Source: DASQPR01 sp963727415
GTDB lineage: Bacteria > Actinomycetota > Actinomycetes > Mycobacteriales > Micromonosporaceae
Reading direction: 5' to 3'
Assembly (NCBI GenBank): GCA_963727415.1
Contig: CAVSGF010000002.1
Location: forward strand, 1,240,001 to 1,304,000
DNA: 64,000 nucleotides
Made by a program: the position numbers and the translations under genes. The notes under the pieces were generated by a model. It searched no databases. It saw nothing but the letters and a program-made list of their open reading frames with translations, and was not told the DNA's origin. Below, one piece after another: positions 12,983-22,020 of this stretch; the first letter of the stretch is position 1; each line of letters opens with the position of its first letter.

Positions 12983-13747
12983 ATGGATCTCACCGGATCG
13001 GTCGCTCTCATCACCGGCGGCGCCAGCGGGCTCGGCCTGGCCACCGCGCGCCGCCTGGCCGCCGACGGCGTGGCCGGCATCGTGCTCGTCGACCTGCCCA
13101 CATCGGCCGGCGCCGACCTGGCACCCGAGCTCGGCGTGCCGGCCGCCTTCGTGCCCGCGGACGTCACCGACGTCGAGCAAGTGGCCCAGGCCATCGCCAC
13201 CGCGCGAACGCTGGGCGATCTGCGCATCACGGTGAACTGCGCCGGCATCGCCACGGCCGGGCGGGTGCTCTCCAAGCGCGGGGTGCTTCCGCTCGACGAC
13301 TTCGCACGCGTAGTGCAGGTGAACCTGATCGGCACGTTCAACGTGCTGCGGCTAGCGGCCGAGGCGATGGCCGAGACGGAACCGCTGCACGGCGAGCGTG
13401 GCGTCATCGTGAACACCGCCTCGATCGCGGCGTTCGACGGCCAGATCGGACAGGCGGCGTACGCGGCCAGCAAGGGTGGCGTGGTGGGGCTGACCCTGCC
13501 GGCCGCGCGGGACTTGGCCGACCGGCTGATCCGGGTGATGACCATCGCGCCGGGCCTGTTCGAGACGCCGATGATGGCCGGGCTGCCTGAGGAGGCTCGC
13601 GAATCGCTCGGCGCCCAGGTGCCGCACCCGAGCCGGCTCGGGTCCCCGGATGAGTACGCCGCCCTGGTCGCGCACATCGTCAACAACCCGATGCTGAACG
13701 GCGAAGTGATCCGGCTGGACGGGGCGCTGCGCATGTCGAGCCGCTGA
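12983..13747 (+). CDS. SDR oxidoreductase, 3-hydroxyacyl-CoA dehydrogenase type 2 (HSD10)-like
   Basis: A 254-residue classical short-chain dehydrogenase. TGGASGLG is the NAD-binding glycine motif, DLPT follows beta-2 (acidic residue favouring NAD), NCAG, then the Ser/Tyr/Lys triad in NTASIAAFDGQIGQAAYAASKGG. APGLFETPM near the C-terminus is characteristic of the HSD17B10 / 3-hydroxy-2-methylbutyryl-CoA dehydrogenase group. Likely reaction: NAD-dependent oxidation of a 3-hydroxyacyl-CoA in fatty-acid or isoleucine degradation. It starts at ATG 12983 and diverges from the PhyH gene. Confidence 0.9.
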   Translation: MDLTGSVALITGGASGLGLATARRLAADGVAGIVLVDLPTSAGADLAPELGVPAAFVPADVTDVEQVAQAIATARTLGDLRITVNCAGIATAGRVLSKRGVLPLDDFARVVQVNLIGTFNVLRLAAEAMAETEPLHGERGVIVNTASIAAFDGQIGQAAYAASKGGVVGLTLPAARDLADRLIRVMTIAPGLFETPMMAGLPEEARESLGAQVPHPSRLGSPDEYAALVAHIVNNPMLNGEVIRLDGALRMSSR

Positions 13748-13762
13748 TCGCGGCGGCATGAA

Positions 13763-13778
13763 GCACCGCCGGCGGTGC
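13763..13778. terminator. 16-bp perfect palindrome after the SDR gene
   Basis: GCACCGCCGGCGGTGC, 16 nt after the SDR stop. It could fold as a short hairpin and act as a weak terminator, or be a protein-binding palindrome. No T tract. Confidence 0.35.
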
Positions 13779-13871
13779 GCCTGTCTTACGAGGCGCCGGG
13801 CCATCCGGATGGCTCCGCGCCGGACTCGTGGATCACGAAGCGGGGATGCATGAAGCCGGGATACTGGCGGG

Positions 13872-14492
13872 ATGCTGATCCGTCACCGTGGCAAGCGTCC
13901 GGCGGTCGACCCGACTGCGTACATCGCTCCGACCGCTGCTCTGGTCGGCGACGTCCGGATCGGCCCGCGCGCCCGCGTGCTGTACGGGGCGGTGCTGGAC
14001 GCCGAGGGCGCGTACGTCGAGATCGGAGAGGCAACCGTCATCTCCGAGAACGCGGTGCTGCGGGCCACCGCCGTCGCCGCCCAGCCGCATCCGGTCGTCC
14101 TCGGCGACCACGTCTTCGTCGGCCCGCACGCGACCGTGCTGGGCTGCCACATCGAGCGCTGCTGCTACCTGGCCGCGCAGGCGAGCGTGCTGCAAGGCGC
14201 GCATCTGGGTGCCGGGTCGGTGATCGCGGTCGGCGCCCTGGCCCACGCCGGAGCGTCGCTGGAGCCGGAGACGTTCGTCGCGCCGATGGCGGTGGCGGTC
14301 GGCGCCCCGGCCCGGGTGCTGTCATCCGGCAGCCCGGACGAACTGGCCGCCGCCATCCGGGACGTGAACTTCGCGGCCACCGCGTTCGGCGTCGACCACG
14401 AGTGGTCGGATCGGGTAGCGAGGTACGAGGCGATGACCGAGGTACGGGTCGAGGAGTACGCCGCCCATTCCGATGACGAGGTGGTCGGTTAG
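13872..14492 (+). CDS. Gamma-carbonic-anhydrase-like hexapeptide-repeat protein
   Basis: A 206-residue left-handed beta-helix protein. Hexapeptide repeats run through residues about 15-140 (IAPTAALVGDVRIGPRARV, then DHVFVGPHATVLGCHIERC), followed by a C-terminal helix. The His spacing (VGPHATVLGCH) fits the zinc ligands of gamma-class carbonic anhydrase homologues, but the third His and catalytic residues cannot be assigned with certainty. Members are trimers; many bacterial ones are of unknown or acyl-CoA-related function. The 3' end overlaps the convergent GTPase gene by 4 bp. Confidence 0.8.
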   Translation: MLIRHRGKRPAVDPTAYIAPTAALVGDVRIGPRARVLYGAVLDAEGAYVEIGEATVISENAVLRATAVAAQPHPVVLGDHVFVGPHATVLGCHIERCCYLAAQASVLQGAHLGAGSVIAVGALAHAGASLEPETFVAPMAVAVGAPARVLSSGSPDELAAAIRDVNFAATAFGVDHEWSDRVARYEAMTEVRVEEYAAHSDDEVVG

Positions 14493-16426
14493 CCCGGCCC
14501 GGCGGACAAGTTTCGCTGGGCCAGGAACCGCAGGTACTCGGCCCGGTCGAACGGATTGCCGTCGGTCCGCGCACGGACCGGTGGGCGCCCGTCGACGGCT
14601 CGGTCGCCGCCCGGCGTCACCGACCACGCGCCTTCCCCGTTGGTCAGCCCCGGCAGCCGTTGCTGCGCTTGATACGCCAGGCGGGACGGGATCTCGCCGG
14701 TGACCGCCCAGCCATCACCCGCGAGTTCAGTGCCGTCGATCCGGGCGCCCAGATGCGCCAGGAACCCGGTCACCACGCCCAGCCGCTCGGTCGGCACGTC
14801 CGCTTCGAAGCGCTGGCACGGTTCATGGACGCGCGTGCCGGCGGCGGCCAGGGCCGCCGCGAGCACCAGCGGTACCGCGTTCCGGAAGTCACCCGATGAG
14901 GTTCCAGAGCCGTACCGCGAGTGGGTGAGCACCACCGTCACGTCGGTCACCGGCCACCCGTACACGCCCTGTTCCAAAGCCTTGCGCACGGTCTGCTCGA
15001 CCGCGGTGTGGAAGGACGGAATCAGCGTTCCGTACGAGGCCTCGACGGAGTAGGTGACGCCAGTTCCCGGCTCGACGCGCAAGCCGATCGTCACCCCGAA
15101 GCCCTCTGGCGCCCAGTGCACATGAGCGCCCACGCCGGTGACGCGTTCCCGGTACACGATCTCGGTCGGTGCGAAGACCACCAGCACGCCATAATCGCGG
15201 GCGAGTGTGGCTCCGATGACTTCCTTCTGCACCTCCCCGTACAGCAGTACCGAGGTCTCGCCGGTGGCGGTCACCCGGGTCTGGATCAGCGGGTCCTCAT
15301 CGCTCAGGTGCATCAGCGCGGCATGCAACGCCCCGGTGAGCACGCCATCGGCCGGGCGGACCACCGTTTCCAGCGTGGGCCGCGCGAACCGCCCTTGGGC
15401 GCTCAACTCCCGGTCGGTCCCGAACTGGTCGCCGATCCGGATTCCGGGCAGCCCGGCGATCGCGGCGATTTGGCCGGCCGTCAGCCGGTCCGAGCCACCG
15501 GAAACCCATACCGCCGTGACCTGACCCCGGTACCGGCTGACGTGGCCGTCCGGACACGGCCGGAACACCGTCACCCGGTCGCGCCGCGCCAGCGAACCGC
15601 CGTAGCAGCGCGCGTAGGCGAGCTTCTGGCCGCCCCGCCGCTCGATCGCGAAGACCCGAGCACGCAGGCCCGGTTCGGGCGTCGGGGCGGCGGGCAGCAC
15701 GCTGCCGATGACATCGAGGAGTTCGGGCACACCGGCACCGGTTAGCGCCGATCCGAACAGCACCGGGAGGATCTCGCCGACGGCCGTGAGCCGGCGCAGG
15801 GCGGCATGGACCTGCGGGTACCCGGGCTCAGCCCCGTCGACGAGCAGGGCTAGCAGCCGATCGTCGTGATCGGCGAGCTTCGGGGCCCAGATCTCGGCGG
15901 CGTCGTGCCGGGCGTACCGAATGAACCGGGCCCGGGCCGTGCCTTCGTCGCGGATCGTGCCGATGGGAACGACACCCTCGGTTAGCAGCCGCCGTATGTC
16001 GGTGAGGAGGTCGTCACCGCGAGCGCCGGGCCGGTCGATCTTGTTGATGAAGATGACCGTGGGCAGCCGCAGCGATCGCAGCGTCTTCATCAAGACGCGG
16101 GTGTGCGGCTGCACCCCCTCGACGGCGGAGATGACCAGAATGGTCGCGTCAAGCACGCTGAGCGCGCGTTCCACCTCGGCCACGAAGTCGCTGTGGCCAG
16201 GGGTATCGATCAGATTTACATGGCGCTGCGCGGTGGTGAACGAGGCGACCGCCGAGCGGATCGTGATGCCGCGCTCCCGCTCGATGTCCCCGGTATCGGT
16301 CTGAGTGGTCTCGGCGTCGACGCTGCCCAGCCGCTCGATGGCGCCGGTGTCGAAAAGCAGGCGCTCGGTGAGGCTGGTCTTACCGGCGTCGACGTGCGCC
16401 AGAATACCGATATTGACGAATTTCAT
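14489..16426 (-). CDS. TetM/OtrA-type ribosomal protection protein (EF-G-like GTPase)
   Basis: A 645-residue translational GTPase. The G domain starts MKFVNIGILAHVDAGKTSLT (P-loop AHVDAGKT), then RERGITIRSA (switch I), DTPGHSDF (G3) and NKID (G4). EF-G-like domains II-V follow, including HVHWAPEGFGVTIGLRVEP. Length and lack of the EF-G G' insert fit tetracycline ribosomal protection proteins (about 640-660 residues). Such proteins remove tetracycline from the 30S subunit; many actinomycete homologues are unlinked to resistance and may serve a general role, so resistance is not proven. ATG at 16426 precedes the G-domain directly. It diverges from the Vps62-like gene. Confidence 0.87.
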   Translation of the reverse strand: MKFVNIGILAHVDAGKTSLTERLLFDTGAIERLGSVDAETTQTDTGDIERERGITIRSAVASFTTAQRHVNLIDTPGHSDFVAEVERALSVLDATILVISAVEGVQPHTRVLMKTLRSLRLPTVIFINKIDRPGARGDDLLTDIRRLLTEGVVPIGTIRDEGTARARFIRYARHDAAEIWAPKLADHDDRLLALLVDGAEPGYPQVHAALRRLTAVGEILPVLFGSALTGAGVPELLDVIGSVLPAAPTPEPGLRARVFAIERRGGQKLAYARCYGGSLARRDRVTVFRPCPDGHVSRYRGQVTAVWVSGGSDRLTAGQIAAIAGLPGIRIGDQFGTDRELSAQGRFARPTLETVVRPADGVLTGALHAALMHLSDEDPLIQTRVTATGETSVLLYGEVQKEVIGATLARDYGVLVVFAPTEIVYRERVTGVGAHVHWAPEGFGVTIGLRVEPGTGVTYSVEASYGTLIPSFHTAVEQTVRKALEQGVYGWPVTDVTVVLTHSRYGSGTSSGDFRNAVPLVLAAALAAAGTRVHEPCQRFEADVPTERLGVVTGFLAHLGARIDGTELAGDGWAVTGEIPSRLAYQAQQRLPGLTNGEGAWSVTPGGDRAVDGRPPVRARTDGNPFDRAEYLRFLAQRNLSAGPG

Positions 16427-16609
16427 AAGCGAACCGGTCCTCGAAAACTCGCAAGCGGTTGGGCTGGGAGATTTCGAGTCCGCGCATCGCCGGTCTCCTA
16501 TCGTCAACGATCGGTACCGCGACAGGCTGACACGCTGGTGCCTGGCAGTCCATCGAATTTCGGGCTTACGGCTTCACCGCGATCCGGCGGGCGTGCCGTG
16601 ATCCGCTTG

Positions 16610-16667
16610 GATTCACCGCGATTCACCGCGCGAACCAGCGGTTCAGTGCGCGAACCAGCGGTTCAGT
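16610..16667. promoter_or_regulatory. Twin palindromic operators within tandem direct repeats
   Basis: A 20-bp unit (gcgcgaaccagcggttcagt) is repeated exactly at 16628-16647 and 16648-16667. Each copy holds the perfect inverted repeat GAACC-AGC-GGTTC (16632-16644 and 16652-16664), so the two palindromes are centred 20 bp apart, about two helical turns. A 10-bp tandem duplication (gattcaccgc) sits just upstream at 16610-16629. They end 15 bp before the Vps62-like ATG. Looks like a pair of binding sites for a dimeric repressor acting co-operatively. Confidence 0.6.
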
Positions 16668-16682
16668 CGGCAAACTGCGAAT

Positions 16683-18458
16683 ATGACCGATCCTCATAGC
16701 CCGCTGGACCTGGTGCGGCGCTACGAGCCGGTGCTCCGCTACACGGCCGGCGAGCTGTTTTTCCCGATGCCAGTTCACGACTACCTGGCTCAGGCCGCGC
16801 TGTGGGTGGCCGTGCCCGGGGCGAAGCCGGTGCAGCTCATCGACCACGGCAAGCTTGACGCGGATCGCCTGGCCGAGGCCGCCCGAGATCATCCGGATGC
16901 CGCGCTGCACCTGCGATACGTTCCGGCGTCGCTCTCACGTGATGCCCTGCGAGCCTGGCGCCAGCGGCCGGGCCGGCCCACTTTCCACGGGATTTCCAGG
17001 CTGGCCGCGGTCGGCTTGATGGGCCGCGTCATCGACACCGGCATGCGCCTGTCGCTCACCGTTCGCGGAAAGGTGCCGGGTGGTCTGGCGGCGGCGTGCC
17101 AGCAGCAGTACGCCCGGATCGCGCCGCCACACGACGCGTACCACGCCCACGTCAGCTCGGACGGCGGTTACGTCGTAATCCAGTACTGGTTCCTGTACGC
17201 CATGAACGACTGGCGGTCCAGCTTCAGCGGTGTCAACGACCACGAGTCGGACTGGGAGCAAGTGACTATCTACCTGGCGCCGGATCAAGGAGGCAACCTG
17301 GTGCCGGCGTGGCTCGCCTTCTCATCGCACGACGAGACCGGCGACGAACTGCGCCGCCGCCCGGACGACCCGGACATCATCTGGTTCGGCAGCCACCCGG
17401 TGGTCAATGTCGGCGCCGGTTCGCATTCCGGCGCGTATCTGGCGGGCGACTATCTGGTGCGAGTGCAACCCACCGCGCTGGCGCGGATGTTCACAAAACT
17501 CACCAGCATCCGGGCGGCGATCATGCCCTGGACCCGGGGCCGTCCGTCACTGGGCCTCGGCATCCCGTACGTCGACTACCGGCGCGGCGACGGTGCGGCG
17601 ATCGGACCTGGCACTTCCCGGCCGTGGACGCCCATCTTCATCGACTCAAGCACTCCCTGGGTGCGGGATTTCCGAGGCCTCTGGGGCCTGGATACCGCCG
17701 ACCCCTTCGGCGGCGAGCGGGCACCCGCCGGGCCGCGGTACGAGCGCAGCGGGGCGATCCGGGTGTCCTGGGCCGATCCGGTGGGCTGGGCCGGGCTGGA
17801 CAAGGTGCCGCCGACCGTCGCCGCGACGGCGCGGTCGGGGCAGGCCAGGATCGCGGAGCTGGACGAGCTCATCGCGTCCTACGACGCCGAGATCGCGACC
17901 GGCCAGGACCGGCTGCGCCGCGCCGCGACCGGGCTTGAGCTGCTGCCTCCGACGATCACCGAGGCACGCCGCGATGGCCTGCATGCCCGGCTGCTCGCCA
18001 GCGAGGCCGAGGTCGCGGCGGTACGCGCCCGGCGTCGCGAGGCGGTCAACGAGCGCGATCAGCTGCGCCAGGTGCCGGCGATGTCGGTCCACCCGGCGCC
18101 GCATGCGCACCTGAAGCACCGCACGACACCGGACACCACCACCCCCGCCGGGCTGGTGCTGCGGTTCTGGGCTGGGGCCTCGCTGTCGATCCTGCTGATG
18201 CTGCTTGGCCTCTCGCTGCTGTTCCGGGCCGATCCGCTGGTGTGGACCGCGGTCGGGACGGTGCTGATCGTCATGGGTGTCGAGGCGCTGTTGCGGCGGC
18301 GGCTGGTGCCATTCCTGATGAGCGTGGCCGTGGTAGCCGGAATCGGGGTGCTGGTCTGGCTGCTCGTGACCAATCTGCGGATCGCGCTCGGGGTGCTGGC
18401 GCTGATCGCGGCGGTGGCAATAGGCGTGGCCAACCTGCGCACCCTGGCCAGGCGTTAA
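16683..18458 (+). CDS. Vps62-like domain protein with coiled coil and C-terminal membrane helices
   Basis: A 591-residue protein. Residues about 1-375 contain a Vps62/DUF946-type domain, best marked by VVIQYWFLYAMNDWRSS and GVNDHESDWEQVTIYL. A helical, probably coiled-coil, segment (about 390-470, Glu/Arg/Ala rich) precedes three to four hydrophobic helices (about 500-585). The domain is named after a yeast vacuolar-sorting protein and has no settled biochemical role. No signal peptide, so the N-domain is probably cytoplasmic. No good Shine-Dalgarno before ATG 16683; the twin palindromes lie where a promoter would be. It is divergent from the TetM-like gene and upstream of a small membrane protein. 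Confidence 0.72.
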   Translation: MTDPHSPLDLVRRYEPVLRYTAGELFFPMPVHDYLAQAALWVAVPGAKPVQLIDHGKLDADRLAEAARDHPDAALHLRYVPASLSRDALRAWRQRPGRPTFHGISRLAAVGLMGRVIDTGMRLSLTVRGKVPGGLAAACQQQYARIAPPHDAYHAHVSSDGGYVVIQYWFLYAMNDWRSSFSGVNDHESDWEQVTIYLAPDQGGNLVPAWLAFSSHDETGDELRRRPDDPDIIWFGSHPVVNVGAGSHSGAYLAGDYLVRVQPTALARMFTKLTSIRAAIMPWTRGRPSLGLGIPYVDYRRGDGAAIGPGTSRPWTPIFIDSSTPWVRDFRGLWGLDTADPFGGERAPAGPRYERSGAIRVSWADPVGWAGLDKVPPTVAATARSGQARIAELDELIASYDAEIATGQDRLRRAATGLELLPPTITEARRDGLHARLLASEAEVAAVRARRREAVNERDQLRQVPAMSVHPAPHAHLKHRTTPDTTTPAGLVLRFWAGASLSILLMLLGLSLLFRADPLVWTAVGTVLIVMGVEALLRRRLVPFLMSVAVVAGIGVLVWLLVTNLRIALGVLALIAAVAIGVANLRTLARR

Positions 18459-18534
18459 CGGGCTTCGGCCGACGGGTTTGCCCGCCTGCCCGCCGCGGGT
18501 AGCTCTCCGGTAACCGACCTGTTGGGAGAGCATC

Positions 18535-19128
18535 ATGTTCGGCAGACATTCCGGCACCGGCGTCGAGGACCGGCCGGTCAACGATGCGCCGGTCGACGAC
18601 CGTACCGGTGCCATCAAGAATGGCGTCGCCGTTGACGAGGACCGAGACACCGAGCGTATGCAAGCCCGGCCGGGCCTGGCCGCCGAGGGCCGGGCTGAGA
18701 CCGTTGACGACGCCGGGCCGGGCGTCGTCGAGGGGCACCGCTCCGTTGCCGGACCCACCACCGTGGACGAGCCGGTTGACGGGACGTCCCGGCAGCGCTG
18801 GGCCCACGTCAGCCTGACCGCCACGCTGAGCCTGATTGCCGGCACCGTGGCCGTGGCCGCGACCCTGACCGGGCTGCTGGCGCCGCTCGGGTTCGCCGTC
18901 GGCGTTATAGCCGTGATCCTTGCCCTGACGTCGGTGTCGGGTGTCGGACGTTCGCACGTCACCGGCCACGGCATCGTGATGACCGGGCTACTGTTCGGCG
19001 CTTTCGCGATAGTGCTCAGCCTGCTCGCGATCAACGGGCAGTTGCCCTGGCTGTCCAGCGATACCAACGAGATCACGGTGGTGCACAACTGGCTCAACGA
19101 TCACATGCACTGGCTGCGCCGCTGGTAG
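18535..19128 (+). CDS. Membrane protein with acidic N-terminal tail
   Basis: A 197-residue protein. Residues 1-85 are hydrophilic and Asp/Glu rich with no clear fold. Two to three hydrophobic helices follow (VSLTATLSLIAGTVAVAATL, a GFAVGVIAVILAL stretch, and GLLFGAFAIVLSLLAI), with a short C-terminal tail ending HMHWLRRW. The helix pattern resembles DUF4190-type small membrane proteins. GGGAGAGC sits 4-10 nt before the ATG at 18535. It lies 76 bp after the Vps62-like gene on the same strand and is followed by a strong hairpin, so the two probably form one transcript. Confidence 0.75.
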   Translation: MFGRHSGTGVEDRPVNDAPVDDRTGAIKNGVAVDEDRDTERMQARPGLAAEGRAETVDDAGPGVVEGHRSVAGPTTVDEPVDGTSRQRWAHVSLTATLSLIAGTVAVAATLTGLLAPLGFAVGVIAVILALTSVSGVGRSHVTGHGIVMTGLLFGAFAIVLSLLAINGQLPWLSSDTNEITVVHNWLNDHMHWLRRW

Positions 19129-19144
19129 CCGACTTCGTGATCGT

Positions 19145-19180
19145 GTCTGGTCAGGGGCGCCCTGGCACCCCTGACCGGAC
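19145..19180. terminator. Strong hairpin between convergent genes
   Basis: A 17-nt arm (gtctggtcaggggcgcc) pairs with its near-perfect complement, with one mismatch and one G-T pair and a tight loop at 19162-19163. It lies between the membrane protein gene (+) and the S9 peptidase (-), probably serving both. Confidence 0.75.
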
Positions 19181-19215
19181 ACGGTCATGCACATGCCGTC
19201 TACGGCCGATGCGGT

Positions 19216-21132
19216 CTACGGGCGCAGATGCTCGGCCATGAAGTCGGCGATCGCGGTGTAGCACCGGACCTTGTTCGCGGCCTTGGTGACGTCGTGGCCC
19301 TCGTCCTCGAAGACCAGGTAGTCGATCTGCTTGCCGGCGTCGCGTAGCTCCTTGACCAGGTCGTCGGAGTCGGACTTGGTGACCCGGGGATCGTTGGCGC
19401 CCTGGATCACGAGCATCGGAGCGGCCAGGTCGCCGAGGTAGGTGCGGGGCGAGCGGGCGATCAACTCGTCGCGGTCCCGGTCGGGGTGCCCGAGCGCCAA
19501 GTGGAAGTACGTCTGCCAGGCCTCCGGCAGCCGGGTGACCCAGACCGGCAGGTCGTACGGCCCGAACATGTCCACCGCCGCCGACCACAGGTCCGGGTGG
19601 CGGCCGGCCAGCATCAGGGTCATGTACCCGCCGTATGAGCGGCCCATCACGCCAATCCGGCTCGCGTCGACGCGCGGATCGTTGCGCAGGTGCGCGACGC
19701 CGGCCACGTGGTCGAGCCGATCCTGACCGCCCCAGTCCCGGTCCACCCGCTGCATGTACTCCTGGCCGTACCCGCTGGACCCCCGTGCGTTGGGTACGAA
19801 GACGGCGAACCCGCGCAGCGTCAGGTACTGAATCAGCGGCATGGAAAACCAGGTGAAGTCGGGCCGTTCCTGACCCTGCGGGCCACCGTGGATGTAGTAG
19901 ACGACCGGACGCGGTCCACCGAATCCGAGCGATTCGGCCGGAAGGTACAGCCGGGCCGACACCCGCAGCCCGTCGTGGCTGATGTACGAGGCGTCCTCGC
20001 CCGGGCACAGCAGTGACGGGTCGAGGCCGACGACCCGGTTGCGGGTGACGAACCGAACCGGCCGGGTGTCGCCACCGTCCGGCTTGCCGAGCACCGCGAT
20101 CTGGGCCGGCATCGCCGCCGACGAGAACGACGCGACGAACTGGTCGCTTCCCTCGTCGTAGGACGAGTGCTCGACGACACCGCCGCCAAGCTCGCCGGTG
20201 CCGTAGAGCACCTCCTGGACGGTGAACGTCTTCGACGGCTCGTCGAACACGCCCGCGTAGCCCCAGGATGCGCCGTCCACGTTGTACCACAGCGCGAACC
20301 GGTTGCCGGCCAGGTGGGACAGGCCGGTGAACTCGCCGGTGCCGGCATGGCGCAGACCGTCGATGCGCACCTGGGCCAGCTGATCCGGAGCGTCGACCGG
20401 CAGGTAAGCCAGGCCACCGAGGTCGGAGAACGCGAACGACTCGGAGAGCACGCCGTGGTCGCTAATGAACCAGCCGCGCGCGAAGCCTTCGCGAGGAGGC
20501 TCCTGGCCGTCGGTGCGATCCTCGGGTGGTACGCCTCGAAGCAGCCGACGCTGGCCCGTCGAGCGCTCCCACAGCCAGACGGTGTTGTCGCGTGGCAGGT
20601 ATTCGTCGATGAGCAGGTACCGCTCACGATCCGCGGCGGCGGCCACCGGTATGGCGCCGTACTTGGAGGTCGCCAGCATCGTGAGACCGCGATCAGGCGC
20701 GGACATGTCGAACTCGTACGACTCCAGCTCGGGCCGGGTGCGCGGGTCCACCAGGAGCACGCCGTGGCCGTCCTGGTCGAGATCGAGGACCATCACCTGC
20801 TGACCCCGGAAGCGATCGCCGAACAGCGGTTCCGGATCGCCGCCGGCGATCGGGATCAGGCATGGTTGCTGGTTTTCGTCGCCGTTGTTGTCGACCATCA
20901 CCACAATCGCGCCGAACCGGGGGAGCGCCACGAACGACTCGCCGTTGACCAGTTCTGGTGTCAGCAGCCCGATGTCGGCGGGCAGCAGCCGCTCCGGCAT
21001 ACTGCCGCCCTCGTCGATGGCGTAAAGGCTGAGGCGGCCGGACAGGTCGGAAATGAAGTAGATCCGGCCCTCGGCGAGCTGCGGTGCCAGGTACAGGTTG
21101 GCGGATAGCAAGTGATCCACTCGTGGTGTCAT
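19216..21132 (-). CDS. S9 family prolyl-oligopeptidase / acylaminoacyl-peptidase
   Basis: A 638-residue protein: an N-terminal beta-propeller-like half (about 1-370) and a C-terminal alpha/beta-hydrolase half with YIHGGPQGQERP, GRSYGGYM (Ser at about 499), GANDPRV (Asp at about 581) and DEGHDVT (His at about 613), the expected Ser-Asp-His order. No signal peptide, so cytoplasmic cleavage of short peptides or N-acylated residues is likely. ATG at 21132 begins MTPRVDHLL; in-frame upstream sequence looks non-coding. A hairpin lies just past its 3' end. Confidence 0.92.
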   Translation of the reverse strand: MTPRVDHLLSANLYLAPQLAEGRIYFISDLSGRLSLYAIDEGGSMPERLLPADIGLLTPELVNGESFVALPRFGAIVVMVDNNGDENQQPCLIPIAGGDPEPLFGDRFRGQQVMVLDLDQDGHGVLLVDPRTRPELESYEFDMSAPDRGLTMLATSKYGAIPVAAAADRERYLLIDEYLPRDNTVWLWERSTGQRRLLRGVPPEDRTDGQEPPREGFARGWFISDHGVLSESFAFSDLGGLAYLPVDAPDQLAQVRIDGLRHAGTGEFTGLSHLAGNRFALWYNVDGASWGYAGVFDEPSKTFTVQEVLYGTGELGGGVVEHSSYDEGSDQFVASFSSAAMPAQIAVLGKPDGGDTRPVRFVTRNRVVGLDPSLLCPGEDASYISHDGLRVSARLYLPAESLGFGGPRPVVYYIHGGPQGQERPDFTWFSMPLIQYLTLRGFAVFVPNARGSSGYGQEYMQRVDRDWGGQDRLDHVAGVAHLRNDPRVDASRIGVMGRSYGGYMTLMLAGRHPDLWSAAVDMFGPYDLPVWVTRLPEAWQTYFHLALGHPDRDRDELIARSPRTYLGDLAAPMLVIQGANDPRVTKSDSDDLVKELRDAGKQIDYLVFEDEGHDVTKAANKVRCYTAIADFMAEHLRP

Positions 21133-21300
21133 GACTGGACGATACCGATTTGGGCGGCGGGCCGAATGCCGGCGCGGCACGGATGGCCGGATGGCGCGGG
21201 TCCGGTTAAGGGTGGGCCGTCGCGCGCCGCGGCAGCCGTCGTCACCGTCGCCGACAAGGCCGCGAACTCACCGGCAACCTGGAGCCGGCCCGGATCCACG

Positions 21301-22014
21301 CTATGGCGCGACCGGTTCGGCGGCGGCCGGGGTGCCTGCCCGCGGTGGTGCCGGCCCCAGCTCCCAGATCGTGGCGCGCATGTGGTCGGTGTCCTCGAGC
21401 GCACGCCGGGCCGGTACCTCGTACTCGGCGAGCCGCCGGAACCGGTCCGGTGTCAGGTATCCGCGATTCGGGTCGCCCACGATGATCCGTACGTCCGGGA
21501 CCGCCGCCTGGGCTCGCCGGAAGTAGCGCATGAGCCGGTGTGCCATGGTGGCGCTGTAGAAGACGTCGCCGGCCATGATCACCGCGACATCATGGGGGGT
21601 GCCGGCCAGCGGATCGCGACATTCGCCGCGGACCGCTACATCGTTCGCCGCGGCATTACGGGCGATGGCGGACACCGCGTCGGCGGCGACGTCGACAGCG
21701 GTCACCTGGGCGGCCCCGGCCATCGCGGCCGCGATGGCCACGATGCCCGACCCGGCGCCGATGTCGAGTACCGGCAGGCCCCGCACCACGTCCGGCTGAT
21801 CCAGCAGGAAGCGGGCCAGGCCGACGCCGCCGGCCCAGGGGAACGCCCAGAACGGGGGAGGGTCGGCGCTGCGGTACTGCCCGCCGCCGGAATCCCATAG
21901 GCCGATCGCCTCGTCGGCCAGTTCCAGCCGGATCTCCGGTACCGACGGCACCGGTTTCCGGCGGACCCGAAGTACGGCCTGCGCGGCGATACGGCTCGTC
22001 ATCGGCTCAGCCAC
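21301..22014 (-). CDS. Class I SAM methyltransferase, ETFB-lysine/NNMT-like
   Basis: A 237-residue protein. PPFWAFPWAGGVGLARFLL, then VLDIGAGSGIVAIAAA (SAM-binding motif I), VTAVDVAADA (motif II acidic residue) and MAGDVFYSATMAHRLM (motif IV region). The pattern matches the electron-transfer-flavoprotein beta-subunit lysine methyltransferase group more than small-molecule enzymes, but the substrate is not proven. GTG at 22014 is 6 bp after the stop of the upstream SDR gene, so the two are probably co-transcribed; ATG at 22002 is an alternative start. Confidence 0.82.
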   Translation of the reverse strand: MAEPMTSRIAAQAVLRVRRKPVPSVPEIRLELADEAIGLWDSGGGQYRSADPPPFWAFPWAGGVGLARFLLDQPDVVRGLPVLDIGAGSGIVAIAAAMAGAAQVTAVDVAADAVSAIARNAAANDVAVRGECRDPLAGTPHDVAVIMAGDVFYSATMAHRLMRYFRRAQAAVPDVRIIVGDPNRGYLTPDRFRRLAEYEVPARRALEDTDHMRATIWELGPAPPRAGTPAAAEPVAP

Positions 22015-22020
22015 GCCGAC

